This document shows, in pieces, positions 35,761 to 43,102 of a stretch of DNA of 64,000 bases. Below the pieces are notes generated by a model. That model worked only from the letters and a program-made list of their open reading frames with translations. It was not told where the DNA came from and searched no databases. The DNA is from Alkalinema pantanalense (GTDB taxonomy: Bacteria; Cyanobacteriota; Cyanobacteriia; Leptolyngbyales; Leptolyngbyaceae), in the NCBI RefSeq assembly GCF_050753345.1, contig NZ_JBLZFX010000019.1:11848-75847 (forward strand). Direction: 5' to 3'. Numbering within the stretch: the first letter of the stretch is position 1; every line of letters starts with the position of its first letter. The translations under genes and the position numbers were made by a program.

Positions 35761-38700
35761 TTAAACTTCGATCGCGCCTTTGATGGCGGCGGTGACGATT
35801 TTGACGGCGGGGTGATCGACGGCGGCATCGAGGGCGGCAAATCCAGCTTCTTTGCCAGCGTTAATAATACGATCTTTGAGGGTTGGGTTCTTTTCGATTT
35901 CTTCGATCGCTTTCATGGCAATCAGAGTTTGATTATTGGTGGTGTCTGTAGCGGAGATTTGATCGAGTAATGCTTTGATTTCTTGGGCGGCTTGAACAAG
36001 GTTCTGAGAATTGACGATTTTATTTCCAGCGATCGCGTCTCCAGCAACATTACCTGTTTTCATTTTGTTGCCTTGGGCGATAGTGTCTTTATCACCCATA
36101 ACTTTGTCACCCATAACTTTATCGCCTGCGATTCTGTCTCCGTTCCAAATATTGTCATTACTCACGTTATTTACCTCTGCTTTATTGTGAATGGGACGCT
36201 CTACGGCACGCCGAGTAATATCTACAAGATCATCATAGACTCTTTCATAAAATCCTTCCTCCCCTCGCTCTCGGATTCTTCGTCGTTGGCGTTGTTCCAT
36301 GGATTCATAACCGTCGAGCAGTTGCCGAATTTTAATTGTGGTTTTAAGCTTTCCAATTGGATAGTCGGAGATACCCATTTCCTCTAGGCCAAGGAGTTCT
36401 TGGTAGTCGAGGGGGTCGGCGTCGGGGTGGCCTGGGACGGGGATGTATTCACCGATTTCCAGGTTGGCGAAGGATTTGTGGATGCGTTGGAAGGTGTCGC
36501 GGATGAGGGTGAGGAAGGCACGGCGGGTTTGCTTGCGGCCAGCAATGCTGATGAAAATTTTTCTATCGTCGTCGTCGGATTTGATACGGGCGATGTTGCA
36601 GGGTTCGCCGTTTTCGCAATATTGCAGTAGGACTCCAGTGCGCCAGCGGGTGTGGTTGTGGATTTTTTCGTGGGAGAGGACAATGAAGCGGGAAATAATA
36701 CTGTCGTGCAGGATGGGGTAGTGGTATTGGAAGTCGAGGGTGTCACCTTCGAGGTCGGTGTTTTGGGGTTGTTCCTTGGGCAGGATGGCGGGGATGAGGT
36801 GGTGGTGGGGCGTGTCGGCAATGGGGAAGCAGAGTTGGAATTCCTGCATCAGTTCAATCAGGCAGTGGTGGCGGTTGGGGGGGTAGCGGTGGGCGTCGAG
36901 GATGCGGGTCAGGTCAGCGGGGGTGAGGATGCCTTTGGTTTTGGTTTTGAGGATGTCGTCGCTGAGGAGGGCGTAGATGCCGCTGGTGACCCAGTGGGGG
37001 TTGAGGATGTTGGTGGTTTGCAGAATGGGGTGATCGCGGAAGTTGAGGACAATGCCGAGGTTGTGGAGCAGGCGGATGAGTTGGTCTTGGTCGGGTTCTT
37101 CGGTGATGTCATGCTTGGCGCAGAGGGTGATGTAGCGTTCGAGGCTGATGAAGTCTTGGTCGAGGGTTTCGAGGGTTTGTTTAAGGTTGAACCAATTGAG
37201 GGGGAGGAGGTCGTAGACTTCGCGCAGTTCAGCAATTTCGTGGTGGATTGCGTTGCGGAGTTCGGGAATCCCTTGGCCCGTGGCGCAGGAGGTTTCGAGA
37301 ATGGCTCTGATGTTGGGGTATTTTTCGCGCAGGGCTTTGCGGTTGATATCAAGGGGTTGTTCGTCACATTTGTTGCCGACAATGATGACAGGGGCACCAT
37401 CACCGAAGGTTTCGATCAGTTTAAGCCATTTGTCGAGGCGATTTTCTTCTTCGCTGGTGCGGCAGTTGGCAATGAGGAGATAGAGGCTGCGTTTGGTTAG
37501 GAAAAACTGGTGGGTCGCGTGGTAAATTTCTTGGCCACCAAAGTCCCAGACATTGAGACGAATGGGTTTTGTGTTGACCTCGACGTTCCACTTAGTAATC
37601 GCTAAGCCATCGGTTTGGGATTCGTTAGCGTTGTAGATATCATGCATTAAGCGATTGAGCAGGGAAGTTTTGCCAACGCTACCTTGACCCACCAGGAGGA
37701 CTTTGGCTTCGTTGAGGGGAAGGACTTTGCCACTGTTGAGGCGGTGGAGATAGTTGAAAATGGCTTTTACTGATCCAGGATCTTCGCTGGAGTCCGCAGG
37801 GCCAAGGACTTCGGGAGAAATGGGAAGGCGATTGCGACGGAGATCGAGGGTTTTGAGTTGGGGTAAATCTTGTAGGCAATCGGGAATTGCTTCAATTTTG
37901 TTATTTTCTAAATCTAGCTTTTCGAGATTGGTGAGTTGGCCGATCTCCGCCGGGATTTCGCTGATTTGGTTGTTAGCGAGGTAAAGTTGCGTCAGATTGG
38001 TGAGTTGGCCGATCTCCGCCGGGATTTCGCTGATTTGGTTGTCAACGAGGGAAAGATGCGTCAGACTGGTGAGTTGGCCGATCACCGCCGGGATTTCGCT
38101 GATTTGGTTGTTAGAGAGGTAAAGGTGAGTCAGACTGGTGAGTTGGCCGATCACCGCTGGGATTTCGCTGATTTGGTTGCTATAGAGGTAAAAGTGCGTC
38201 AGACTGGTGAGTTGGCCGATCACCGCCGGAATTTCGCTGATTTGGTTGTTAGAGAAGTCAAAGTGCATCAGATTGCTCAGTTGGCCGATCTCCGCCGGAA
38301 TTTTACTGATTTGGTTGTTACGGAGGTAAAGTTCCGTCAGATTGCTCAGTTGGCCGAGCACCGCCGGGATTTCGCTGATTTGGTTGTTAGAAAGGGAAAG
38401 TCGCGTCAGATTGGTGAGTTGGCCGAGCACCGCCGGGATTTCGCTGATTTGGTTGTTANNNNNNNNNNNNNNNNNNNNNNNNNNNNNNNNNNNNNNNNNN
38501 NNNNNNNNNNNNNNNNNNNNNNNNNNNNNNNNNNNNNNNNNNNNNNNNNNNNNNNNNNNNNNNNNGGTGAGTTGGCCGAGCACCGCCGGGATTTCGCTGA
38601 TTTGGTTGTTATCGAGGTAAAGGTGCGTCAGATTGGTGAGTTGGCCGATCTCCGCCGGGATCTCCGAAAAACCGCAGCTAACACAGCGAAGAACGTTTAA

Positions 38701-39021
38701 TGGATTGAGTTGGAATAAAATATCTGGCCAACGCTGCAATGGATTACCACTCAGATCGAGTTCTTCCAAGTTTTCCAGTATTTTCAATTCTGATGGAAGC
38801 GCTGCGATCGAATTTGTGATGATTGTGGGAACATACTTCTCACCCTCCCATTCCCATTTCTCCACTTTCCCCAATACCAATTTCTTCAACCCCGTCAATC
38901 GCCCAATTTCCTTCGGCAGTTCCGTCAGCCCCATCCCCGACAGGTCAAGCTCCTCCCATTGTTCATCCGCCGCCTGGTCAATGAGGCGAAGTAGCTCTCG
39001 TTGCGTCGTGGGTTGAGACAT
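35761..39021 (-). CDS. Leucine-rich-repeat Roc-COR GTPase with GDK-repeat tail
   Basis: ROCO-type protein of about 1086 residues (36 unknown because of an N-run). An N-terminal cap (RELLRLIDQAADEQWEELDL) is followed by at least eleven 23-residue leucine-rich repeats of the form NNQISEIPAVIGQLTSLTHL. Next is a Roc GTPase with G1 GQGSVGKTS (K near 451), G3 DFGGQE and G4 GNKCDE, then a COR region. The tail has short GDK-type repeats (GDRIAGDKVMGDKVMGDKD) and a terminal helical domain containing AAQEIKALLDQIS and AIEEIEKNPTLKDRI. ATG 39021 begins the segment shared with three stubs downstream; the longer frame to 39252 runs into the divergent vapB. Such proteins are thought to act as GTP-dependent signalling switches; the ligand is unknown. 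Confidence 0.87.
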   Translation of the reverse strand: MSQPTTQRELLRLIDQAADEQWEELDLSGMGLTELPKEIGRLTGLKKLVLGKVEKWEWEGEKYVPTIITNSIAALPSELKILENLEELDLSGNPLQRWPDILFQLNPLNVLRCVSCGFSEIPAEIGQLTNLTHLYLDNNQISEIPAVLGQLTXXXXXXXXXXXXXXXXXXXXXXXXXXXXXXXXXXXXNNQISEIPAVLGQLTNLTRLSLSNNQISEIPAVLGQLSNLTELYLRNNQISKIPAEIGQLSNLMHFDFSNNQISEIPAVIGQLTSLTHFYLYSNQISEIPAVIGQLTSLTHLYLSNNQISEIPAVIGQLTSLTHLSLVDNQISEIPAEIGQLTNLTQLYLANNQISEIPAEIGQLTNLEKLDLENNKIEAIPDCLQDLPQLKTLDLRRNRLPISPEVLGPADSSEDPGSVKAIFNYLHRLNSGKVLPLNEAKVLLVGQGSVGKTSLLNRLMHDIYNANESQTDGLAITKWNVEVNTKPIRLNVWDFGGQEIYHATHQFFLTKRSLYLLIANCRTSEEENRLDKWLKLIETFGDGAPVIIVGNKCDEQPLDINRKALREKYPNIRAILETSCATGQGIPELRNAIHHEIAELREVYDLLPLNWFNLKQTLETLDQDFISLERYITLCAKHDITEEPDQDQLIRLLHNLGIVLNFRDHPILQTTNILNPHWVTSGIYALLSDDILKTKTKGILTPADLTRILDAHRYPPNRHHCLIELMQEFQLCFPIADTPHHHLIPAILPKEQPQNTDLEGDTLDFQYHYPILHDSIISRFIVLSHEKIHNHTRWRTGVLLQYCENGEPCNIARIKSDDDDRKIFISIAGRKQTRRAFLTLIRDTFQRIHKSFANLEIGEYIPVPGHPDADPLDYQELLGLEEMGISDYPIGKLKTTIKIRQLLDGYESMEQRQRRRIRERGEEGFYERVYDDLVDITRRAVERPIHNKAEVNNVSNDNIWNGDRIAGDKVMGDKVMGDKDTIAQGNKMKTGNVAGDAIAGNKIVNSQNLVQAAQEIKALLDQISATDTTNNQTLIAMKAIEEIEKNPTLKDRIINAGKEAGFAALDAAVDHPAVKIVTAAIKGAIEV
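38459..38565. other. Assembly gap (107 N) inside the LRR repeats
   Basis: Unknown bases within the near-identical 69-bp LRR units. The same repeat anchor ends at 38458 and at 38611, 153 bp apart, which is not a multiple of 69; a whole number of units would need 23, 92 or 161 missing bases. The gap size is therefore likely wrong, although the reading frame is kept. Confidence 0.95.
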
Positions 39022-39170
39022 GGTGCGGGTGGGAGAGTAGGTGGGTGGGTGGGGAACAGGTAGTTTTATTTTGGCAAAAATTTTTGGAAATGGAAACGTG
39101 AGAAACTGACGATCGTTCCATCCTTGTGTAGTAAAACGACCAGACCAACAAGCCCCCAGGACGAAAACGC

Positions 39171-39176
39171 TATAAT
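39171..39176 (+). promoter_or_regulatory. -10 element for vapBC
   Basis: A perfect TATAAT 33 bp before the vapB start, in the divergent spacer between the LRR gene and vapB. No clear -35 is seen. Confidence 0.55.
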
Positions 39177-39208
39177 AGACCTGTTCTAGCCCTCTAGGAT
39201 CGATCGTC

Positions 39209-39478
39209 ATGCCCACAACAGTCAACCTTGACCCAGAGCTACTACAAGCCATTCAAGCGATCGCTTCAGCCGAATTATCCCTTGATGCAATTATCGAAGA
39301 AGCATTAAGAAGTTACTTACAACAACACAACAAACCTAATCCTCCGATCGGATTTGGTGATGCCCTCCTAGAATTTCGCAAACAACACAATCTCGATCAA
39401 ATCGATCTTAATCCCGATGAAATCTGGGCTAACATTCGCGATCGCGACTTCACAGGCAATGAGGTTGTTTTTGAATGA
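39209..39478 (+). CDS. vapB: VapB-type antitoxin
   Basis: An 89-residue protein with an N-terminal ribbon-helix-helix-like DNA-binding segment (TTVNLDPELLQAIQAIASAE, then IIEEALRSYL) and a charged C-terminal part that should wrap the toxin. It overlaps vapC by four bases (ATGA). Divergent from the LRR gene, with a TATAAT box between. It should neutralise the VapC nuclease and autoregulate the operon. The class is assigned from context more than from family motifs. Confidence 0.8.
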   Translation: MPTTVNLDPELLQAIQAIASAELSLDAIIEEALRSYLQQHNKPNPPIGFGDALLEFRKQHNLDQIDLNPDEIWANIRDRDFTGNEVVFE

Positions 39479-39897
39479 GCCTCAAATATTTGCTCGATAC
39501 CAATATCGTTTCCGAAGCCATTCGCCCCTCACCCCATCCAAATGTAATTCAGAAAATTTTTGAACATCAACATCAAATTGCGATCGGTGCAGTTGTTTGG
39601 CATGAACTATTAGTCGGATGTTATCGAATGCCATTATCCCAGCGTCGCACAATGATCGAGAGCTATCTCTACAATGAAGTTAAAAACAAGCTGCCGATTC
39701 TACCTTACACAAAAATTGCAGCAGAATGGTTTGCCCAAGAGCGTACAAGATTGATATCAAACGGGCTAACACCTTCCTATGCTGATGGACAAATTGCCGC
39801 GATCGCTCAAACCAATCAATTAATTCTCGTCACCCGAAATGTAAATGATTATCAATACTTTCAGAATTTAGACATTGAAAATTGGTTTAGTCATTAA
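39475..39897 (+). CDS. vapC: VapC PIN-domain toxin (ribonuclease)
   Basis: A 140-residue PIN-domain protein with the acidic Mg2+ site in place: D8 in YLLDTNIVSE, E44 in WHELLVG, and D in PSYADGQIAA, followed by LVTRNVNDY. Length and order after vapB are typical. It is the only toxin in the 39-42.7 kb array with an undamaged reading frame. RNA cleavage is the family activity; the target is unknown. Confidence 0.9.
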   Translation: MSLKYLLDTNIVSEAIRPSPHPNVIQKIFEHQHQIAIGAVVWHELLVGCYRMPLSQRRTMIESYLYNEVKNKLPILPYTKIAAEWFAQERTRLISNGLTPSYADGQIAAIAQTNQLILVTRNVNDYQYFQNLDIENWFSH

Positions 39898-39911
39898 TCA
39901 ATCTGCAACAA

Positions 39912-40163
39912 TCACGAGTTCTTCTCAATCAACCCATAAAAGATGTCTTCAGAACGCTCTGCTAAATCTGCATCTCCTTGAAAACTACCAATCAACGGGC
40001 TTTTTTTGAGTCGTGCTAATGGATCACTAGATTGATGCAGTATTTGATAATAGGTATCGATCTCCAATGACAGTACAACTTGCAAATCTTGATTAGTCTG
40101 CTGTTGAATATATTCCAATTTTTTTTGGTCTTCTGCGGTTAAATTCGCAACGATCTCCTCCAT
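39912..40163 (-). CDS. Orphan antitoxin-like protein, 83 residues
   Basis: Hydrophilic small protein with an N-terminal helical part (EEIVANLTAEDQKKLEYIQQ) and a C-terminal SPLIGSFQGDADLAERSEDI. This tail resembles cyanobacterial antitoxins that precede PIN toxins. ATG 40163 is chosen for the GGAGGAG five bases upstream; the longer frame to 40184 is less likely. No toxin follows it: vapC converges on it 15 bp away, on the other strand. It is therefore an orphan or the remains of a module. Confidence 0.65.
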   Translation of the reverse strand: MEEIVANLTAEDQKKLEYIQQQTNQDLQVVLSLEIDTYYQILHQSSDPLARLKKSPLIGSFQGDADLAERSEDIFYGLIEKNS

Positions 40164-40211
40164 AGCTCCTCCCAATGTAGTCATGAAGTCATTTTGACAG
40201 TTCGCCCTCTC

Positions 40212-40370
40212 TCATAATAACCTTACCCACCGATTCACTCCCAACCACCGCCCGATTTCCTTCGGCAGTTCCGTCAGCCCCATCCCCGACAGGTCAAGTT
40301 TCTCCCATTGTTCATCCGCCGCCTGGTCAATCAGACGAAGTAGCTCTTGTTGCGTCGTAGGTTGAGACAT
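40212..40370 (-). pseudogene. LRR-Roc-COR gene 5' stub (copy B)
   Basis: The first ~40 codons match the full LRR gene almost perfectly (MSQPTTQQELLRLIDQAADE ... LSGMGLTELPKEIGR). The frame then diverges and stops at 40212 after 52 codons. The homology continues upstream of the ATG into the spacer (GGTGCGGGTGGGAGAGTAGG, then TTTTATTTTGGCAAAA). Confidence 0.85.
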
Positions 40371-40437
40371 GGTGCGGGTGGGAGAGTAGGTGGGTGGGAG
40401 GGGAAGAAGTAGTTTTATTTTGGCAAAATTTCCATGA

Positions 40438-40466
40438 TTGGGAAAATTTTGCAGAGACGCTACAAT
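40438..40466 (+). promoter_or_regulatory. Sigma-70-type promoter for the 81-codon antitoxin gene
   Basis: TTGGGA (40438-40443), 17 bp, TACAAT (40461-40466), 22 bp before the start codon, in the LRR-stub/TA spacer. Confidence 0.5.
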
Positions 40467-40488
40467 GAGAAACAATTGAGTTCACAGC

Positions 40489-40734
40489 ATGCCCAACACT
40501 GCCATGCAAAAACAGACAATCCTCTACACCTCACCTCTAGACGCACTGGTCGCCGTCAGCAAACGCCTCAGCCTCTACGAGAATCAGTATCACATGGACT
40601 CAGAGGAGTTTTTCGAGCAATATAGCCAGGGAACTCTGGGTGATGAAGCCCCGATGATTGAATGGGCCAATGACTATCGGCATTATCGGGAACTGCATCG
40701 ATCGCTAGAAGAGAAACTACATAATGCCGCATGA
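40489..40734 (+). CDS. Antitoxin-like protein, partner of the broken TumE-like toxin
   Basis: An 81-residue acidic protein (SPLDALVAVSKRLSLYENQY ... FFEQYSQGTLGDEAPMIEWA ... HYRELHRSLEEKL). It overlaps the next gene by 11 bases, as antitoxin and toxin genes do. The reading frame is intact. ATG 40489 or 40504 may be the start. Its role is deduced from position and size; no DNA-binding motif is evident. Confidence 0.65.
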   Translation: MPNTAMQKQTILYTSPLDALVAVSKRLSLYENQYHMDSEEFFEQYSQGTLGDEAPMIEWANDYRHYRELHRSLEEKLHNAA

Positions 40735-41106
40735 GTTAATAGCTGCATACCTCAGCGAAATCGAGCAAGCTATTCTCGCCTATCCTAATCTTGACGTCGA
40801 TCGTTACATCGAAGAAATTCTCACACTCGATCGGGCAAATTTAAGGATTCGGCTTAGAACTTCCCAAAATTACCTTCTAGAAATCAATGAGGCGATTGTC
40901 ATTATTGATAATCAAGTAACAACGTTAGATTATCGTTATCAGTATCAAGATCATCAAAGTCAACTGATTTTCCGTTACAATAACACCCCCATTTCCCAAA
41001 TCTCCCAACTTTTCCTCACCATAAGCATCGCCCCCAAGATGTCATTGCTTCCGAAAAGCCCTTTATTCAAGCGGTTTTGCAAGAAGCCATGTCCTACAAG
41101 CAATAG
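40724..41106 (+). pseudogene. Frameshifted TumE/DUF6516-like toxin gene
   Basis: The first ~89 codons read well (MPHELIAAYLSEIEQAILAY ... RIRLRTSQNYLLEINEAIVI ... LIFRYNN). At a run of five C (40986-40990) the frame slips. Adding one C restores TPHFPNLPTFPHHKHRPQDV, IASEKPFIQAVLQEAMSYKQ and a stop at 41106, which is the expected family C-terminus with its PHHKH motif. Without the correction, translation runs in a Pro/Ser-rich nonsense frame to 41212. Family name from memory (DUF6516, TumE). A sequencing error in the homopolymer is the alternative. Confidence 0.72.
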
Positions 41107-41113
41107 CTATTCG

Positions 41114-41225
41114 CCTTCGGTAACTCCGATCTCCCCCTCCCCGACAGGTCAAGCTCTTCCCATTGTTCATCCGCCGCTTGGTCAATCAGGCGAAGGAGTT
41201 CTTGGGGGATGATGGGGGTTGGCAT
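41114..41225 (-). pseudogene. LRR-Roc-COR gene 5' stub (copy C)
   Basis: Minus-strand codons from ATG 41225 read MPTPIIPQELLRLIDQAADE then QWEELDLSG, matching the LRR cap; similarity fades around the LSG and ends near 41114, just after the stop of the TumE-like gene. It is the most diverged stub. Confidence 0.78.
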
Positions 41226-41312
41226 GGGAGAAAAAGGGAGTGGGAGGGTGGTAGACAGGTAATTTTATTTTGGCAGAATTTTAGAGGTCTGGGGCGGTTC
41301 AGAGAAACCCAC

Positions 41313-41318
41313 TATAAT
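41313..41318 (+). promoter_or_regulatory. -10 element for the 79-codon antitoxin gene
   Basis: TATAAT 39 bp before ATG 41358, in the spacer beside LRR stub C. The -35 is weak. Confidence 0.45.
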
Positions 41319-41357
41319 TGAATAAAATCTTCATCCATTTTGCCATCTATTTCGCCT

Positions 41358-41594
41358 ATGTCTGCCACCCCTAGCCAGCTTCAGGCACTCGAACAAACCA
41401 TTGTGACCTTGCCAGAGGTCGATAAGCTCTGGTTACTGAATCTGTTGCTTGACCAACTGCAAACCGTTCCCGAACCCCTAATGGAGCGAGTGGAATCCTT
41501 GGAAGATGCTGGACTCTACCAAGCCATGCTCATCACTCAAAATGAAGTGCCGCTCACTCGTGAAGCCGCGATCGCAGCCCTTGAGCAACCATGA
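41358..41594 (+). CDS. Antitoxin partner of the broken RelE-like toxin
   Basis: About 78 residues (SQLQALEQTIVTLPEVDKLW, LLNLLLDQLQ, then an acidic linker and PLTREAAIAALEQ). Size and the ATGA overlap with the following RelE-like frame identify it as the antitoxin. ATG 41358 is preferred over the TTG at 41340. The frame is intact. Confidence 0.72.
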   Translation: MSATPSQLQALEQTIVTLPEVDKLWLLNLLLDQLQTVPEPLMERVESLEDAGLYQAMLITQNEVPLTREAAIAALEQP

Positions 41595-41859
41595 AGGTCT
41601 AATATTTGCAACCTTCATCAAAGACCTCAAAGAACTACGGGGTAGCCCAGTCTACGCAGCAATTTACCAACTAACGTTTGAGGAGATTCTGAACGCAGAA
41701 AGACTGACTGATATTCCAAACATCAAAAAACTGAAAGGCTACAATAACGCTTATCGAATTCGTGTTGGCAATTATCGAGTGGGATTTTGGGTTGAAAATG
41801 AAACGATTCAATTCTCTCGTGTATTGCATCGGCGCGAAATCTATCGCTACTTTCCATAA
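41591..41859 (+). pseudogene. RelE/ParE-family toxin gene, frameshifted after codon 3
   Basis: The natural start ATG AAG GTC overlaps the antitoxin stop (ATGA) but meets TAA at codon 4. Adding one base there opens a normal RelE/ParE frame: TFIKDLKELRGSPVYAAIYQ ... KLKGYNNAYRIRVGNYRVGF ... RVLHRREIYRYFP, stop at 41859. The distance from MKV to TFIKDLK is then what the family expects. The only undamaged frame would have to start inside the antitoxin gene at 41506. Confidence 0.78.
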
Positions 41860-41883
41860 TCACTATCTTGGATGGCTCATCAT

Positions 41884-42036
41884 TCAATTAATCAACCGCT
41901 TCAACTGCGTCAGCCGCCCGATTTCCTTCGGCAGTTCCGTCAGCCCCAGCCCCGACAGGTCAAGCGCTTCCCATTGTTCATCCGCCGCTTGGTCAATCAG
42001 GCGAAGGAGCTCTTGTTGCGTTGTGGGCTTTTGCAT
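41884..42036 (-). pseudogene. LRR-Roc-COR gene 5' stub (copy D)
   Basis: Fifty codons from ATG 42036: MQKPTTQQELLRLIDQAADE ... LSGLGLTELPKEIGRLTQLK, then RLIN and a stop at 41884. It retains slightly more of the LRR start than copy B. The upstream spacer keeps TTCTATTTTGGCAGAG. Confidence 0.85.
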
Positions 42037-42087
42037 AGGAGAGAAGATTGAGGGCAGTGATTTCTATTTTGGCAGAGTTATCGGGGA

Positions 42088-42116
42088 TTGGGCCATCTGG
42101 TTGGGGCCGCTATAAT
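42088..42116 (+). promoter_or_regulatory. Sigma-70-type promoter for the fourth TA module
   Basis: TTGGGC (42088-42093), 17 bp, TATAAT (42111-42116), 33 bp before ATG 42150. Confidence 0.6.
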
Positions 42117-42149
42117 GGGCATAGTCTCGACCTAATAGAAGAAGCCTCT

Positions 42150-42431
42150 ATGATCGTCAATCAAGACTTCCAACTGCTCCACGAAGCCACGATCGCTGAA
42201 GATGGCACCCTTCACCTCGGAAAAAACGCCATCGCCAAACGCTATCGAATTTTGATTAATGCCGATGGGCAAATGCTGCTCGACCCGATTGACGATCGTG
42301 AACAATGGCTCTGGCAAAACCCTGAAGCGATCGCAGCGGTTCAAACTGGGATCAAGCAAGCAGCTCAAGGCCAGACTCGATCGCTAGGCTCTTTCGGCCA
42401 ATATGCGAATCTGGAAGTCGATGACATATAA
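42150..42431 (+). CDS. Antitoxin-like protein of the fourth module
   Basis: 93 residues (MIVNQDFQLLHEATIAEDGT ... KRYRILINADGQMLLDP ... REQWLWQNPEAIAAVQTGI), acidic, with an intact frame. It is followed immediately by a broken toxin frame whose first codon overlaps the TAA. An extension to 42048 is possible but lies in the promoter region. It is named antitoxin-like from context. Confidence 0.68.
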   Translation: MIVNQDFQLLHEATIAEDGTLHLGKNAIAKRYRILINADGQMLLDPIDDREQWLWQNPEAIAAVQTGIKQAAQGQTRSLGSFGQYANLEVDDI

Positions 42432-42722
42432 ACTTTAGCCTTGAATTTACCGAAATTGCTGCTCAAACCTTATTAGAACTTGAAGTATTAGATCCAAAAA
42501 AACATCGCAAAGTCCTTAAAACTCTGGCATTAATGGAAACGAATCTGCGCCATCCGGGATTAAAAATGCATAAATATAACTCTTTGAGCGGCCCCAATGA
42601 AGAAGAAGTTTTTGAAGCGTACGTTGGTTGAAAATAAACCTCCTGGAGCCTTTCGTGTTTTTTGGTATTACGGCCCTGGAGTAGGTGTGATTACCATTCT
42701 TGCCATTACGCCACATCCTTAA
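42428..42722 (+). pseudogene. Broken RelE/ParE-like toxin gene (start lost, 4-bp duplication)
   Basis: The toxin frame reads NFSLEFTEIAAQTLLELEVL ... KTLALMETNLRHPGLKMHKY ... GPNEEEVFEAYV. Where ATG should overlap the antitoxin stop (ATGA), the sequence is ATAA, so the start codon is ATA. After EAYV the sequence GTTGGTTG looks like a 4-bp duplication that brings in a stop; removing it gives VENKPPGAFRVFWYYGPG and ITILAITPHP to a stop at 42722. Two independent lesions mark it as dead. Confidence 0.78.
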
Positions 42723-43102
42723 AGGTTTGGGCCAACGTTCGCGATCGAAGCTGCACAAGTAATCAAGTTATTACTAAATAACAATGCGTAAAAAGCTGCC
42801 TCTATGATCACCATGAATCCAGAGCAAGCAACGCCTACAAAATTGCTTTAGGGATTTGCAAAGAAATAATATCCCCTCTTCATTCCCCTACCCTCCTACC
42901 CTTTTACTCTCCTACCCCTACCCAATTGGGATTTTATTTATGCGCTGTTCCCTTAGAACACTCCGCCCAATCTCGATCGGCTTAAAAGTTACCAATCCGC
43001 CGCAAATTGAATTCACCCCAGCAACGTTTCGCAGGAATTAAATCCACCACTGGGCAACGTTTTGAGGCAAACTGGAAGAGGGACGCTTGTTAGGAACTGA
43101 CC
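42723..43102. other. 380-bp intergenic region holding repeat copy 2
   Basis: Between the broken toxin and folC. It contains the 109-bp dispersed repeat at 42848-42956. Nothing else is recognised. Confidence 0.5.
42848..42956. repeat. 109-bp dispersed repeat, copy 2 (MITE-like)
   Basis: Identical over 109 bases to 1042-1150, same orientation, with unrelated flanks. The identity over 41 kb argues for recent transposition or strong conservation. Confidence 0.75.

Noticed and set aside
36652..37500. A 282-codon plus-strand frame rich in Val, Gly and Glu
   Set aside because: It is antisense to the conserved Roc-COR part of the LRR gene; the composition is the mirror of that gene's codons.
37936..38700. 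Regularly spaced repeats that at first sight resemble a CRISPR array
   Set aside because: The period is exactly 69 bp and translates into 23-residue leucine-rich repeats on the minus strand; there are no unique spacers and no cas genes.
40724..41212. Taking the full 162-codon frame as an intact toxin
   Set aside because: After codon ~90 the frame turns into Ser/Pro-rich sequence that also runs through an LRR stub on the other strand, while the frame shifted by one base restores a sensible C-terminus and stop.
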